A stretch of DNA of 64,000 nt from Arthrobacter sp. 135MFCol5.1. GTDB taxonomy: Bacteria; Actinomycetota; Actinomycetes; Actinomycetales; Micrococcaceae. The translations under genes and the position numbers were made by a program. The notes under the pieces were generated by a model. That model searched no databases, had not been told where the DNA came from, and saw nothing but the letters and a program-made list of their open reading frames with translations. Shown piece by piece: positions 54,635 to 63,320 of this stretch; position 1 is the first letter of the stretch; each line of letters begins with the position of its first letter. The stretch lies in assembly GCF_000374865.1 (NCBI RefSeq), contig NZ_KB895468.1:1-64000 (forward strand), in the 5' to 3' direction.

Positions 54635-55165
54635 ATGAGCAACTCCCCCGATCGCACGCCGGCTGATGTCTCAATCGAGGCTGCCGCCGACACGGCCCTG
54701 CAGAACGTCGAACACCAGATCAGTCTTTTTTGGCGGCGGGCCCGGGCCATCTCGAACCAGCTGTCCCGGGAAGTGCACCCGGACATGGAGCCTGCGGCGT
54801 ACGGGCTGTTGACCGTGATCCGCCGGGAGGGGCCCATCCGGCTGACCGAACTGGCAATGAACATCGGGGTGGGCAAGCCCTCCGTCAGCCGGCAGATCGC
54901 ATTCCTTGAAGGCCTGGGGCTGGTTTCCAAGGAGGCCGATCCGCTGGACCGCCGGGCGCAGGCCATCCGGCTGACGCCCAAGGGGGAGGAAAAGATGCAC
55001 CAGGTCCAGGACGCCCGGCGCCAGGTCTTTCAGGAACGGCTGCGGGAATGGCCGGTGGAGGACCTGCAGGAGCTGGCCCGCTACATGGCCAAGCTGAACG
55101 CCACCTACGAGCCCGACGGATTCCCGAAGGAAGCACCGGGCGCGTCGCCGGCACAGGAGAGCTAA
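54635..55165 (+). CDS. MarR family transcriptional regulator
   Basis: A 176-aa winged-helix regulator. The recognition region is LTELAMNIGVGKPSVSRQIAF, the wing D-R-R-A-Q-A-I-R-L-T (DPLDRRAQAIRLTPKG), with dimerisation helices at both ends. Ligand and targets are unknown; no transporter or enzyme gene is directly coupled. ATG 54635 is chosen: a -10-like TAGAAT (54622-54627) ends 7 bases before it, implying a leaderless mRNA, which would exclude the in-frame ATG at 54608. Divergent from the DUF3046 gene. Confidence 0.87.
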   Translation: MSNSPDRTPADVSIEAAADTALQNVEHQISLFWRRARAISNQLSREVHPDMEPAAYGLLTVIRREGPIRLTELAMNIGVGKPSVSRQIAFLEGLGLVSKEADPLDRRAQAIRLTPKGEEKMHQVQDARRQVFQERLREWPVEDLQELARYMAKLNATYEPDGFPKEAPGASPAQES

Positions 55166-55179
55166 CCGCCTTCACGCAA

Positions 55180-55208
55180 GGAAGCCCCCGGCCATGCCGG
55201 GGGCTTCC
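55180..55208. terminator. intrinsic terminator between marR-type gene and clgR-type gene
   Basis: GGAAGCCCCCGG and CCGGGGGCTTCC form a perfect 12-bp stem with a CCATG loop, 15 bases after the MarR stop. The T-run is weak (TGGTT), but the stem is strong and lies between convergent genes. Confidence 0.75.
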
Positions 55209-55244
55209 TGGTTCCACGGCCCACCCAACGGGTGGGGGCTGCCC

Positions 55245-55697
55245 CTAACGGGCGCCGGAGAGAAGGCCTGTGGAGAGTTCGTCGTTCAGTTCAGCGTTGA
55301 GGTCGCGTTCCAGGTCACGGCCGTAACGCTGGGAGAATTCCTGCGGTACGGTGTCCGGAACTGCAACGCCCTCGGCTACCGCCACCCGGTCGCTGACCTC
55401 CCGAAGCATGCTGGACAACGGCACGTCCAGGGCCGAGCAAATCGAGGACAGGAGCTCCGACGAGGCTTCCTTCTGGCCACGCTCCACTTCGCTGAGGTAC
55501 CCCAGGGAAACGCGGGCGCTGTGCGAAACTTCACGGAGCGTGCGCCCCTGACGCTGGCGGACATCGCGCAGCACATCACCAATTTCGTGACGAAGTACCA
55601 CCATCTTGCGCTCCTTCTGTTCGCTCTTAGCCTGTTCGGCGAGGCCCACATCCTTCCAGCGGACAACGCCGTTTACGGATACGGGCTGCTTTACCAT
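55245..55697 (-). CDS. ClgR-like helix-turn-helix regulator (XRE family)
   Basis: A 150-aa regulator. [20 protein letters not shown] then [21 protein letters not shown] is the helix-turn-helix of ClgR, which activates clp protease and stress genes in actinobacteria. The gene position downstream of pgsA/cinA matches clgR in Mycobacterium and Corynebacterium. The start at 55697 gives a 31-residue leader before [15 protein letters not shown] 55604 has a better RBS (AGAAGGAG at 7 bases), so both are possible. The C-terminal 40 residues are acidic. Confidence 0.84.
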   Translation of the reverse strand: MVKQPVSVNGVVRWKDVGLAEQAKSEQKERKMVVLRHEIGDVLRDVRQRQGRTLREVSHSARVSLGYLSEVERGQKEASSELLSSICSALDVPLSSMLREVSDRVAVAEGVAVPDTVPQEFSQRYGRDLERDLNAELNDELSTGLLSGAR

Positions 55698-55862
55698 CTG
55701 TATCGCCTTGCTCCCTCATTGGTCAGGTCCGCCGAAAGGCGGACCGTCTGGTCGTTTCATCCTAGGCGCCTCCGCTCTCCGGAAGCGACACAATGTAATA
55801 ACTAATCGGTACCGGCTTTTGTTCCCGGCAACTTTACGTGCGGTAACTTGAGCGGGCAAGCG

Positions 55863-56342
55863 TCAGGCGGAGATCGCCTGGAGGAGTCGTTCGAGGGCCG
55901 CCGCACACGCTTCGGCGCGGATATCAGGCCTGCTGCCGGTGAAGGAGTATTCAAATGCCGCGGTACCGGCGGCGGTGGCAATCCCGACATAGACCCGCCC
56001 CACGGGTTTGCCGTCGTGCGGCTCCGGACCGGCCACGCCGGTGGTGGAAACCCCGAGGTGGGCGCCCAGGACGTCGCGGGCTCCTGCCGCCATGGCGCGG
56101 GCGACGTCCGGGTCGACGGAGCCGACCCTTGCCAGGAGCCCGGCGGGGACGTGGAGTACGCCTTCCTTGACCGAATTCTGGTACGCCACGACGCCGCCCT
56201 GAAGCATGCCGGAGGCGCCGGGGGTGTCGGCGAGGACGGCGGAGACCATGCCGGCGGTCAGGGACTCTGCCGTGGCAACGGTCAGTCCCGCGTCAAGTGC
56301 CTGCCGCACGGCCTGTCCGGCGAGATGGTGGAGGTTGCTCAC
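55863..56342 (-). CDS. CinA C-terminal family protein (nicotinamide-nucleotide amidohydrolase-like)
   Basis: A 159-aa stand-alone CinA C-terminal domain (PncC type), which deamidates NMN in pyridine-nucleotide recycling. TVATAESLTAGMVSAVLADTPGAS and GGVVAYQNSVKEGVL are signature segments, and STTGVAGPEPHDGKPVG closes the site. The N-terminal MoCF domain of full CinA is absent. GTG 56342 overlaps the pgsA stop by 4 bases. Confidence 0.92.
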   Translation of the reverse strand: MSNLHHLAGQAVRQALDAGLTVATAESLTAGMVSAVLADTPGASGMLQGGVVAYQNSVKEGVLHVPAGLLARVGSVDPDVARAMAAGARDVLGAHLGVSTTGVAGPEPHDGKPVGRVYVGIATAAGTAAFEYSFTGSRPDIRAEACAAALERLLQAISA

Positions 56343-56977
56343 GGTTCCTGCCCTTTCGCCGTTCCTGCCTGCCGCCCCTTCGCGCGCAGGCGCAGGGCTT
56401 CGATGACATACTCGACGCCGGTCCACACGGTGATGGCCAGCGCCGCCATCATGACGGCGAAAGCAACCCACACCAGCCACGGCGCAAAGGCGCCCAAGGG
56501 GAGCAAATACAGGAAGATCGCTGCGGTCTGCACGACGGTCTTGAGCTTTCCGCCGCGGGAAGCGGGAATGACCCCATAGCGGATGACGAAGAAGCGCAGG
56601 GCCGTGATTCCCCATTCCCGGACCAGGATCACCAGCGTTGCCCACCACGGCAGTTCACCCAGCAGGGAAAGCATGACCAGGGCCGATCCGATGAGCAGCT
56701 TGTCCGCGATGGGGTCGGCGATCTTGCCGAAGTCCGTGACAAGGTTCCGGCTCCTGGCGATGTCGCCGTCGAGCTTGTCCGTGTAGATGGCGACGGCGAA
56801 CGCCGCCACCGCGGCCCAACGCCACGGCCCGGCCCCACTGTGCAGGCCGGGGGCATCCGCCACAAGGAACCACACAAAGAACGGGACCAGCGCGATGCGG
56901 ATCATGGTCAGGACGTTGGGAAGGTTCCAGACCCCGGCACGGCGCGGGCCGGCGGCGGTGGCATCGGTGCTAGTCAC
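56339..56977 (-). CDS. pgsA: CDP-diacylglycerol--glycerol-3-phosphate 3-phosphatidyltransferase
   Basis: Integral membrane enzyme making phosphatidylglycerol phosphate, 212 aa. The CDP-alcohol phosphotransferase motif D-G-x2-A-R-x8-G-x3-D-x3-D is complete from LDGDIARSRN to DPIADK. NLPNVLTMIRIALVPFFVW is the first helix; about five more follow. It lies 45 bases after ftsK, with cinA overlapping its end. Some clustered copies in actinobacteria make other phospholipids, so the head group is not absolutely certain. Confidence 0.92.
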   Translation of the reverse strand: MTSTDATAAGPRRAGVWNLPNVLTMIRIALVPFFVWFLVADAPGLHSGAGPWRWAAVAAFAVAIYTDKLDGDIARSRNLVTDFGKIADPIADKLLIGSALVMLSLLGELPWWATLVILVREWGITALRFFVIRYGVIPASRGGKLKTVVQTAAIFLYLLPLGAFAPWLVWVAFAVMMAALAITVWTGVEYVIEALRLRAKGRQAGTAKGQEP

Positions 56978-57022
56978 GTTCCTAGGCTACCTTCCCGGGG
57001 CTGCCGCAACGCCGGCGCGGCC

Positions 57023-59908
57023 CTACCGTCCGGTGAGCGACCAGGCGTCCTCGGAGCCGTCGTCGTCATCGCCGTACCCGCCGGGAGCGGAATCGGAGCC
57101 GTCGTAGTACTCGACGTTCTGCTTCCGTTTGTCCAGGTCCGCGGCCACCAGGTCCTCTGCGTAGCCGCCCTGGGCGATGTTGGCGTTGGCATTGTCACTG
57201 AGCGCGGCTGTCTGCGAATCCGGGGCGGCCGGTGCTTCCTGTCCCTTCATCGCGGCCAGGACCGCGGCGAGGTCGTCCGGCTTGACCAGCACGTCGCGGG
57301 CCTTGGAACCCTCGGACGGGCCCACCACTCCCCTGGACTCGAGCAGGTCCATGAGCCGGCCGGCCTTGGCGAACCCCACCCGGAGCTTGCGCTGCAGCAT
57401 GGAGGTGGAGCCGAACTGCGTGGTGACCACGAGTTCCGTGGCCTGCAGCAGCACCTCGAGGTCATCGCCGATGTCGTCGTCGATCTGCTTCTTTTCCGCC
57501 TCGGGGGCGACGTCGTCCCGGTAGACGGCCTGGAGCTGTCCCTTGACGTGCTCCACCACCTTGTGGATCTCCGACTCGGTGACCCAGGCGCCCTGGACGC
57601 GCATCGCCTTGGAAGCACCCATCGGCAGGAAGAGCGCGTCGCCTTGGCCGATGAGTTTTTCGGCGCCGGGCTGGTCGAGGACAACGCGGGAGTCGGTGAC
57701 CGAGGAGGTGGCGAAGGCCATGCGGGAGGGCACGTTGGCCTTGATCAGGCCGGTGACGACATCCACCGAGGGCCGCTGGGTGGCCAGCACCAAGTGGATG
57801 CCGGCGGCGCGGGCCAGCTGGGTGATGCGGACGATCGAGTCTTCGACGTCGCGCGGGGCCACCATCATCAGGTCGGCGAGTTCGTCCACGATCACCAGCA
57901 GGTACGGGTAGGGGCGGATGACGCGCTTGGAGTCCACCGGCGGGTGGACCTTCCCGGCGCGGACGGCCTTGTTGAAGTCGTCGATGTGCTTGAAGCCGTA
58001 GTTGGCGAGGTCGTCGTAGCGGGCGTCCATCTCGCGGACCACCCACTGCAGCGCCTCGGCGGCCTTCTTGGGGTTGGTGATGATGGGGGTGATCAGGTGC
58101 GGGACGCCCTCGTAGGCGGTCAATTCCACGCGCTTGGGGTCCACCATGACCATGCGCACCTCGTCCGGGGTGGCGCGCATCAGGATCGAGGTGATCATCG
58201 AGTTCACGAACGAGGACTTACCGGCACCGGTGGCACCGGCGACCAGGAGGTGCGGCATCTTGGCGAGGTTGGCCACCACGTAGCCGCCTTCGACGTCCTT
58301 GCCCACGCCCATCACCATGGGGTGGTCCGTGCGGCGGGCGTTCTGGCTGCGGAGGACGTCGCCCAGGGAGACGGTTTCGCGGTCCGTGTTGGGGATCTCG
58401 ATGCCGATCGCGGACTTGCCGGGGATGGGGCTGAGGATCCGGACGTCGGAGCTGGCGACCGCGTAGGAGATGTTCTTGGACAGCGCGGTGACGCGTTCCA
58501 CCTTGGTGCCGGGTGAGAGTTCGATTTCGTACCGGGTGACCGTGGGGCCGCGGCTGAAGCCGGTGACGGTGGCATCGACGTTGAACTGCGTGAGGGTGTC
58601 GGTCAGGGCGGCGACGACGGCGTCATTGGCCTCGGTGCGTTCCTTCGGGATGGACCCGGGGGTCAGGTAGTCCGAGGCGGGGAGCGTGTAGGTGACGTCC
58701 CCGGCGAGGGAAAGTTGCTCGGTGCGCTGCGGGATGGGCACCGGTGGCGGAGCGGGCGCTACCGGATTCGAGGGCACCGTGGGTGCGGCGGCCGGTTTCC
58801 CGGGAGCCGCGGCGCCGGGAATGACCAGCGGGATGGCCTCGGTGGCGTTCTCCGCGGGAGGCGCCGCTCCTGCGCCCAGGCCCTGCGCCGCCTTGATTTT
58901 TTCGACGGCGATCTCCGCCTGGGTGGGGCGCCGGACGCCGGGTGCGGGCCGTGCGGGCTCCGGCTCGTCGTCGTCGATGACCGCATGTTCGAAGGCTTCG
59001 TCGCCCACGTAGCCTTCAAGGCCGGCGTCGGGCTCCTGGTCCTTGCCGAACAGCCTACGCTTTTTCTTTTTGGGTTCAGCGGCTGGGGTGCGTTCGAGGT
59101 AGCTGCGGTCGTGGGTGTCGCCGGGCTCCTGGTCCATCAGGTCGATGCCCATGAGGTGCTCGTAGGCTCCGCGAAGGCGGCGCGGGATGGCGGTGAACGG
59201 GGTGGCCGTGATGATCAGCAGCGAAACGAAGGCCAGCAGCCCGTAGAGTGCCACCGGCACGGCGGGATGGATGGCGGCCAAGGGACTGGCGGCCAGGAAG
59301 CCGAGCATGCCGCCGGCTTTGCGGAGGCCGTCGAAGCCATCGGCAACCGTGGGCTGGCCGCCGAGGATGTGGGCCAGGCCGCACCCGGCGAAGGTCATGA
59401 TAAGGAAGCCGATGCCCACCCGATTGTTGCCCCGGCCGTCCGAGGGGCGCCTGAACAAGCGGAACGCGCAGACAAAGAGCATGAGCGGGAGCAGCAGGGA
59501 GAGCCAGCCGAAGGTTCCGTTGACCACGGCGTAGACGGCGTCCGGGAACCAGCCCGTCAGGCCCCACCAGGCGAACGTGGCAATGAACACACCCAGGGCC
59601 AGGTTGAACAGCGCGGCACCGTCGCGGCGTTCGTCCGCGGGGAGGTCGCTGACGTCGTAGCCGATCCGGCGTACTCCCCCGCCCACCAGGTGCCCGATTC
59701 CGAGCCATGCCCCGGCCACGACGCGCAGGAGCCAAGGCTGGTGGTGTTCGACGGCGGGAAGCTGTCGGGTGCGTGCGGTGCTGGTTGAGCCGCCGCGCCC
59801 TGTCTTGCCGGCTGTGGAGCCGGTTCCGCGGCCTGTGGAGCTTCCGGCTTTGCTGCCGGAGCTGCCCCTGCCGGTACCTTTGGGCGCGGAAGTAGTACGT
59901 GTGGCCAT
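57023..59908 (-). CDS. ftsK: DNA translocase FtsK
   Basis: A 961-aa septal DNA pump that clears chromosome ends at division. After a Thr/Gly/Ser-rich basic start come about four membrane helices (residues 60-240), a Pro/Ala-rich linker (about 260-430), the motor domain with Walker A GATGAGKSS and Walker B VIVDELADL, and a C-terminal gamma domain (LQRKLRVGFAKAGRLMDLLE) that reads KOPS. ATG 59908 is used; an in-frame GTG is 9 bases earlier. The linker is short compared with E. coli. Confidence 0.95.
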   Translation of the reverse strand: MATRTTSAPKGTGRGSSGSKAGSSTGRGTGSTAGKTGRGGSTSTARTRQLPAVEHHQPWLLRVVAGAWLGIGHLVGGGVRRIGYDVSDLPADERRDGAALFNLALGVFIATFAWWGLTGWFPDAVYAVVNGTFGWLSLLLPLMLFVCAFRLFRRPSDGRGNNRVGIGFLIMTFAGCGLAHILGGQPTVADGFDGLRKAGGMLGFLAASPLAAIHPAVPVALYGLLAFVSLLIITATPFTAIPRRLRGAYEHLMGIDLMDQEPGDTHDRSYLERTPAAEPKKKKRRLFGKDQEPDAGLEGYVGDEAFEHAVIDDDEPEPARPAPGVRRPTQAEIAVEKIKAAQGLGAGAAPPAENATEAIPLVIPGAAAPGKPAAAPTVPSNPVAPAPPPVPIPQRTEQLSLAGDVTYTLPASDYLTPGSIPKERTEANDAVVAALTDTLTQFNVDATVTGFSRGPTVTRYEIELSPGTKVERVTALSKNISYAVASSDVRILSPIPGKSAIGIEIPNTDRETVSLGDVLRSQNARRTDHPMVMGVGKDVEGGYVVANLAKMPHLLVAGATGAGKSSFVNSMITSILMRATPDEVRMVMVDPKRVELTAYEGVPHLITPIITNPKKAAEALQWVVREMDARYDDLANYGFKHIDDFNKAVRAGKVHPPVDSKRVIRPYPYLLVIVDELADLMMVAPRDVEDSIVRITQLARAAGIHLVLATQRPSVDVVTGLIKANVPSRMAFATSSVTDSRVVLDQPGAEKLIGQGDALFLPMGASKAMRVQGAWVTESEIHKVVEHVKGQLQAVYRDDVAPEAEKKQIDDDIGDDLEVLLQATELVVTTQFGSTSMLQRKLRVGFAKAGRLMDLLESRGVVGPSEGSKARDVLVKPDDLAAVLAAMKGQEAPAAPDSQTAALSDNANANIAQGGYAEDLVAADLDKRKQNVEYYDGSDSAPGGYGDDDDGSEDAWSLTGR

Positions 59909-60018
59909 AGTAGCCACGGTACCGGAAGCATGCTGTGATTCCGGGGATATCGGGGCTGCCGGGCCGCCTGCCGGGGCTTGCCGATGCGCTTGCGGATGCG
60001 CTGGGCGGGACGCACGAA

Positions 60019-60047
60019 AAGGCCCGGTCCACTGGGAACCGGGCCTT
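60019..60047 (-). terminator. intrinsic terminator after rnj
   Basis: AAGGCCCGGT and ACCGGGCCTT form a 10-bp stem around a 9-base loop. On the minus strand the stem is followed by TTCG after the two T's that end the stem. It lies 62 bases after the rnj stop and should separate rnj from ftsK. Confidence 0.75.
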
Positions 60048-60108
60048 ATCGGAGGTGCAGCGACGTTGTCCGCGCAGCCCAGTGTCGCAGCCGGGCCGCG
60101 CGGGGCGC

Positions 60109-61800
60109 TCAGGCCTCGAGCACCACCGGGATGATCATGGGCTTGCGGCGCAGCTTGCGGTTGACCCAGGTGCCCACGACGCGGCGCACCACCTGCTGGA
60201 GCTGGTGGCTGGTGTGGTCGGCGTGGTTCTGGACTGCTTCCTCCAGCGCCGCGTTGATCTTGGGGATGATGTCGTCGAAGACGGAATCGTCCTCGGCGAC
60301 GCCGCGGGCGTGGATTTCCGGACCGGACACTACCTTGCCGGTGGCGCGGTGGATGACCGTGATGATCGAAATGAATCCTTCGTCACCGAGGATGCGGCGG
60401 TCCTTGAGGTCGGCATCGGTGATTTCACCCACGCTGGACCCGTCAACGTAGACAAAGCCCACCTCCACCTGGCCGACGATGTCTGCCTGGTGGTCGCGGA
60501 GGTCGATGACTGTGCCGTTGTCGGCAAGGATGACGCTCGCCTCGGGCACGCCGGACTCGATGGCGATCTTGCCGTTGGCGATGAGGTGCCGGGTTTCGCC
60601 GTGCACGGGCATGGCGTTCAAGGGCTCAAGGATGTTGTAGCAGTACAGCAGCTCACCCGCGGCGGCGTGGCCGGAGACGTGGACCTTGGCGTTGCCCTTG
60701 TGGATGACATCGGCGCCGAGCTTCAGGAGGCCGTTGATGATCCGGAACACGGCGTTCTCGTTGCCCGGGATGAGGCTGGAAGCCAGGATCACGGTGTCGC
60801 CGTCGCCCACCACCACGCGGTGGTCGCCGTTGGCCATCCTGGACAGGGCGGCCATGGGCTCGCCCTGGGAGCCTGTGGACATCAGCACCACGCGGTTGTC
60901 CGGCAGGTTGTCGATGTTCTTGATGTCCACGATCAATCCGGCGGGAACATCCAGGTAGCCAAGCTTTTCCGCGATGGCCATGTTGCGGACCATGGAGCGG
61001 CCCACGAAGGCCACCTTGCGGTTGTGCTTGGCGGCGGCGTCGAGGACTTGCTGCACGCGGTGGACGTGGGAGGAGAAGGACGCCACGATAATGCGTTTGG
61101 TGGCCTGGCCGAAGAGGCGCTCCAAGGTGGGGCCGATTTCCTTCTCGGCCGTGGTGAATCCGGGCACGTCGGCGTTGGTGGAGTCGGACATGAAAAGGTC
61201 CACGCCCTCCTCGCCCAGCTTGGCGAAGTGCCGGAGGTCGGTGATCCGGCCGTCAAGGGGCAGCTGGTCCATCTTGAAGTCGCCGGTGTGCAGGACCGTT
61301 CCGCCCGCAGTGCGGATGAAGACGGCCAGGGCGTCCGGGATGGAGTGGTTGACGGCCACGAATTCGCATTCGAAGGGGCCGAACTTCTCCACCTGGCCCT
61401 CCTCCACGGTGAGCGTATAGGGCCGGATGCGGTGTTCCTGCAGCTTGGCCTCGATCAGGGCAAGGGTCAGTTGCGATCCCACCAGCGGGATGTCGTTGCG
61501 CAGGCGCAGCAGGTACGGCACGGCGCCGATGTGGTCCTCGTGGCCGTGCGTGAGGACGACAGCCACGACGTCATCCAGCCGGTCCTCGATGTAGGAGAAA
61601 TCGGGCAGGATCAGGTCGACGCCGGGCTGGGTTTCCTCAGGGAAGAGGACACCGCAGTCCACGATCAGCAGCTTGCCGTCGATTTCGAACACGGCCATGT
61701 TCCGGCCGATCTCCCCCAGCCCGCCCAGCGGAACGATCCGCAGCGTGCCCTGGGGCAGGCGCGGAGGGGTGACAAGGCCGGTAAGGGCAGTTTGGGTCAT
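60109..61800 (-). CDS. rnj: ribonuclease J
   Basis: A 563-aa beta-CASP metallo-beta-lactamase nuclease with endo- and 5'-exonuclease activity in RNA maturation and decay. The zinc motif is LTHGHEDHIGA near residue 80. Later metal ligands lie in HTGDFKMDQ and SGHAAAGE, with the C-terminal domain after about 450. It lies 40 bases after dapA on the same strand, an arrangement conserved in actinobacteria. Confidence 0.96.
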   Translation of the reverse strand: MTQTALTGLVTPPRLPQGTLRIVPLGGLGEIGRNMAVFEIDGKLLIVDCGVLFPEETQPGVDLILPDFSYIEDRLDDVVAVVLTHGHEDHIGAVPYLLRLRNDIPLVGSQLTLALIEAKLQEHRIRPYTLTVEEGQVEKFGPFECEFVAVNHSIPDALAVFIRTAGGTVLHTGDFKMDQLPLDGRITDLRHFAKLGEEGVDLFMSDSTNADVPGFTTAEKEIGPTLERLFGQATKRIIVASFSSHVHRVQQVLDAAAKHNRKVAFVGRSMVRNMAIAEKLGYLDVPAGLIVDIKNIDNLPDNRVVLMSTGSQGEPMAALSRMANGDHRVVVGDGDTVILASSLIPGNENAVFRIINGLLKLGADVIHKGNAKVHVSGHAAAGELLYCYNILEPLNAMPVHGETRHLIANGKIAIESGVPEASVILADNGTVIDLRDHQADIVGQVEVGFVYVDGSSVGEITDADLKDRRILGDEGFISIITVIHRATGKVVSGPEIHARGVAEDDSVFDDIIPKINAALEEAVQNHADHTSHQLQQVVRRVVGTWVNRKLRRKPMIIPVVLEA

Positions 61801-61840
61801 AATGCACTACTTTCCAGGCGGAAGGGTGCCGGTCTTAGCC

Positions 61841-62749
61841 TCAGGAGAAGACCAGCCCAGCTTCCGCCAAATCCCCGCGGATGGTTTCGATCTCGGTTTC
61901 GTCCGGCTCCACGAGGGGCAAACGGACAATCGAGTTGGGCAGGACTCCCTGCCATTTAAGAATCTGCTTGGCCGCCACGGCCCCCTGGACGCGGGTCATG
62001 GTTGCCCGGACCACCGGCTGGAGTTCAACGTTGATCTTCCGGGCGGTGCCGAGGTCGTTGGCGTTGACGGCGTCGATGAGTTCGCGGAAGCGGCGCGTGG
62101 CCACGTGGGTGGTGACGCCCACCAGTCCGACGGCGCCCAGCGCCATCCACGGCAGGGTCAGTCCGTCGTCGCCGGAGTAGAAGAGGAGGTCGGTTTCGGC
62201 CATGACCCGGGTTGCCGCAACGAGGTCCGCCTTGGCGTCCTTGACGGCCACAATGTTGGGGTGCTGGGCCAGCCGGATCATGGTGTCGGGTTCGATCGCG
62301 ATGGAGGACCGGCCCGGAATGTCGTAGAGCATGACCGGAACGTCCACGGCGGAGGCGACGGTCTCGAAGTGGGCGCGGACACCGGCCTGGCTCGGCTTGT
62401 TGTAGTAAGGGGTCACCAGGAGCAGTCCGTCGACGCCGAGGGCAGCGGCCTGCTTGGACAGGTGGACCGAGTGGGCTGTGTCGTTGGTGCCGGTACCGGC
62501 AATGATCGCGGCGCGGCCACCGACTGCGTCTTTCACCGCGCGGAACATGCCGAGGTTCTCTTCGTCGGTCAGGGTTGAGGTCTCACCGGTGGTGCCGGTG
62601 ACCACCAGCCCGTCGCAGCCGTCGTCGACGAGCTTGCTGGCCAGCGCAGCCGCCTGGTCGTAGTCCACTGCGCCGTCCTTGGTAAACGGCGTGACCATGG
62701 CGGTCAGGAGGGTACCGAGGGCAGGGATGTGCGCGGAAGAATCAGCCAT
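61841..62749 (-). CDS. dapA: 4-hydroxy-tetrahydrodipicolinate synthase
   Basis: Condenses pyruvate with aspartate semialdehyde at the entry of lysine/DAP synthesis. The 302-aa TIM barrel has GTTGETSTLTDEE, the Tyr-containing TPYYNKPSQ and the Schiff-base Lys in IVAVKDAKAD. On the minus strand TAACGT lies 8 bases before the ATG, so the mRNA may be leaderless. First gene of the dapA-rnj pair. It supplies lysine, the likely monomer of the synthetase at 18-22 kb, though the two loci are not linked. Confidence 0.96.
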   Translation of the reverse strand: MADSSAHIPALGTLLTAMVTPFTKDGAVDYDQAAALASKLVDDGCDGLVVTGTTGETSTLTDEENLGMFRAVKDAVGGRAAIIAGTGTNDTAHSVHLSKQAAALGVDGLLLVTPYYNKPSQAGVRAHFETVASAVDVPVMLYDIPGRSSIAIEPDTMIRLAQHPNIVAVKDAKADLVAATRVMAETDLLFYSGDDGLTLPWMALGAVGLVGVTTHVATRRFRELIDAVNANDLGTARKINVELQPVVRATMTRVQGAVAAKQILKWQGVLPNSIVRLPLVEPDETEIETIRGDLAEAGLVFS

Positions 62750-62807
62750 GGAAAAAACGTTACCCTGTCCCCGGCTGGTTAGGACAATGCCACGGGCGTG
62801 ACGAGCG

Positions 62808-63188
62808 TCAAACAGCCTGGCTGCCGGGCCCCGGCGCGTCTGTTCCGGCGTGGCAATAGCGGCCGACGGCGGCCTGCCGGAGGTCCTCCGCCCAGGCAGC
62901 GAGCCGCTGCGCGGCCCGCACGTAATGGAACAGCTCGGTGGGCGTCAGGGCATCGATATCCGTCTCGGACAGCCGCCGGGCGAGTTCCGCCCCCTCCGGC
63001 TGGGCCGCGAGGGCGATGCCTTCCCGCTCCCACTGGAGGTCCTCTGACGGCCGCCCGGACACCAGCTGCCGGAACAGGTAGTCCACCACGCCCGGACTCA
63101 TTGCCCTCAGCGGCAGGTTGACTGAGTGGGTATGTGCCGGCTGCAGGCTTTCCCGCCGGGCGGGGATTCCGGATGATGGCGTGTCCAT
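62808..63188 (-). CDS. small SOS-controlled protein, DUF222-like fragment
   Basis: A 126-aa protein of unsure family. The central helix region IDALTPTELFHYVRAAQRLAAWAEDL resembles the N-terminal DUF222 part of actinobacterial HNH endonucleases (13E12 family), but no HNH domain follows; it ends after GPGSQAV. It may be a stand-alone domain or a remnant. ATG 63188 sits 6 bases after a -10, fitting a leaderless transcript under LexA control. Some 13E12 proteins of mycobacteria are, as I recall, also LexA targets. Convergence of promoter and motif makes it likely to be functional. Confidence 0.6.
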   Translation of the reverse strand: MDTPSSGIPARRESLQPAHTHSVNLPLRAMSPGVVDYLFRQLVSGRPSEDLQWEREGIALAAQPEGAELARRLSETDIDALTPTELFHYVRAAQRLAAWAEDLRQAAVGRYCHAGTDAPGPGSQAV

Positions 63189-63194
63189 TCCGCC

Positions 63195-63223
63195 ATGTTA
63201 TTCGAACATATATTCGAACACAA
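63195..63223 (-). promoter_or_regulatory. SOS promoter with LexA box in the spacer
   Basis: On the minus strand a -35 TTGTGT (63223-63218), a 17-base spacer and a -10 TAACAT (63200-63195) are clear. The spacer contains the LexA box TCGAATATATGTTCGA (63217-63202), one mismatch from consensus. The ATG at 63188 starts 6 bases after the -10, so the mRNA should be leaderless and tightly controlled by LexA. Confidence 0.75.
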
Positions 63224-63320
63224 GGGTGCGCCGCCACCGCATCGGCACGATAGTCCGCCGGCGGCCACCCGTCACCTCACCGGCAAGCCGCGCCGCACGG
63301 GCATGTGAGACGATCGGGTC

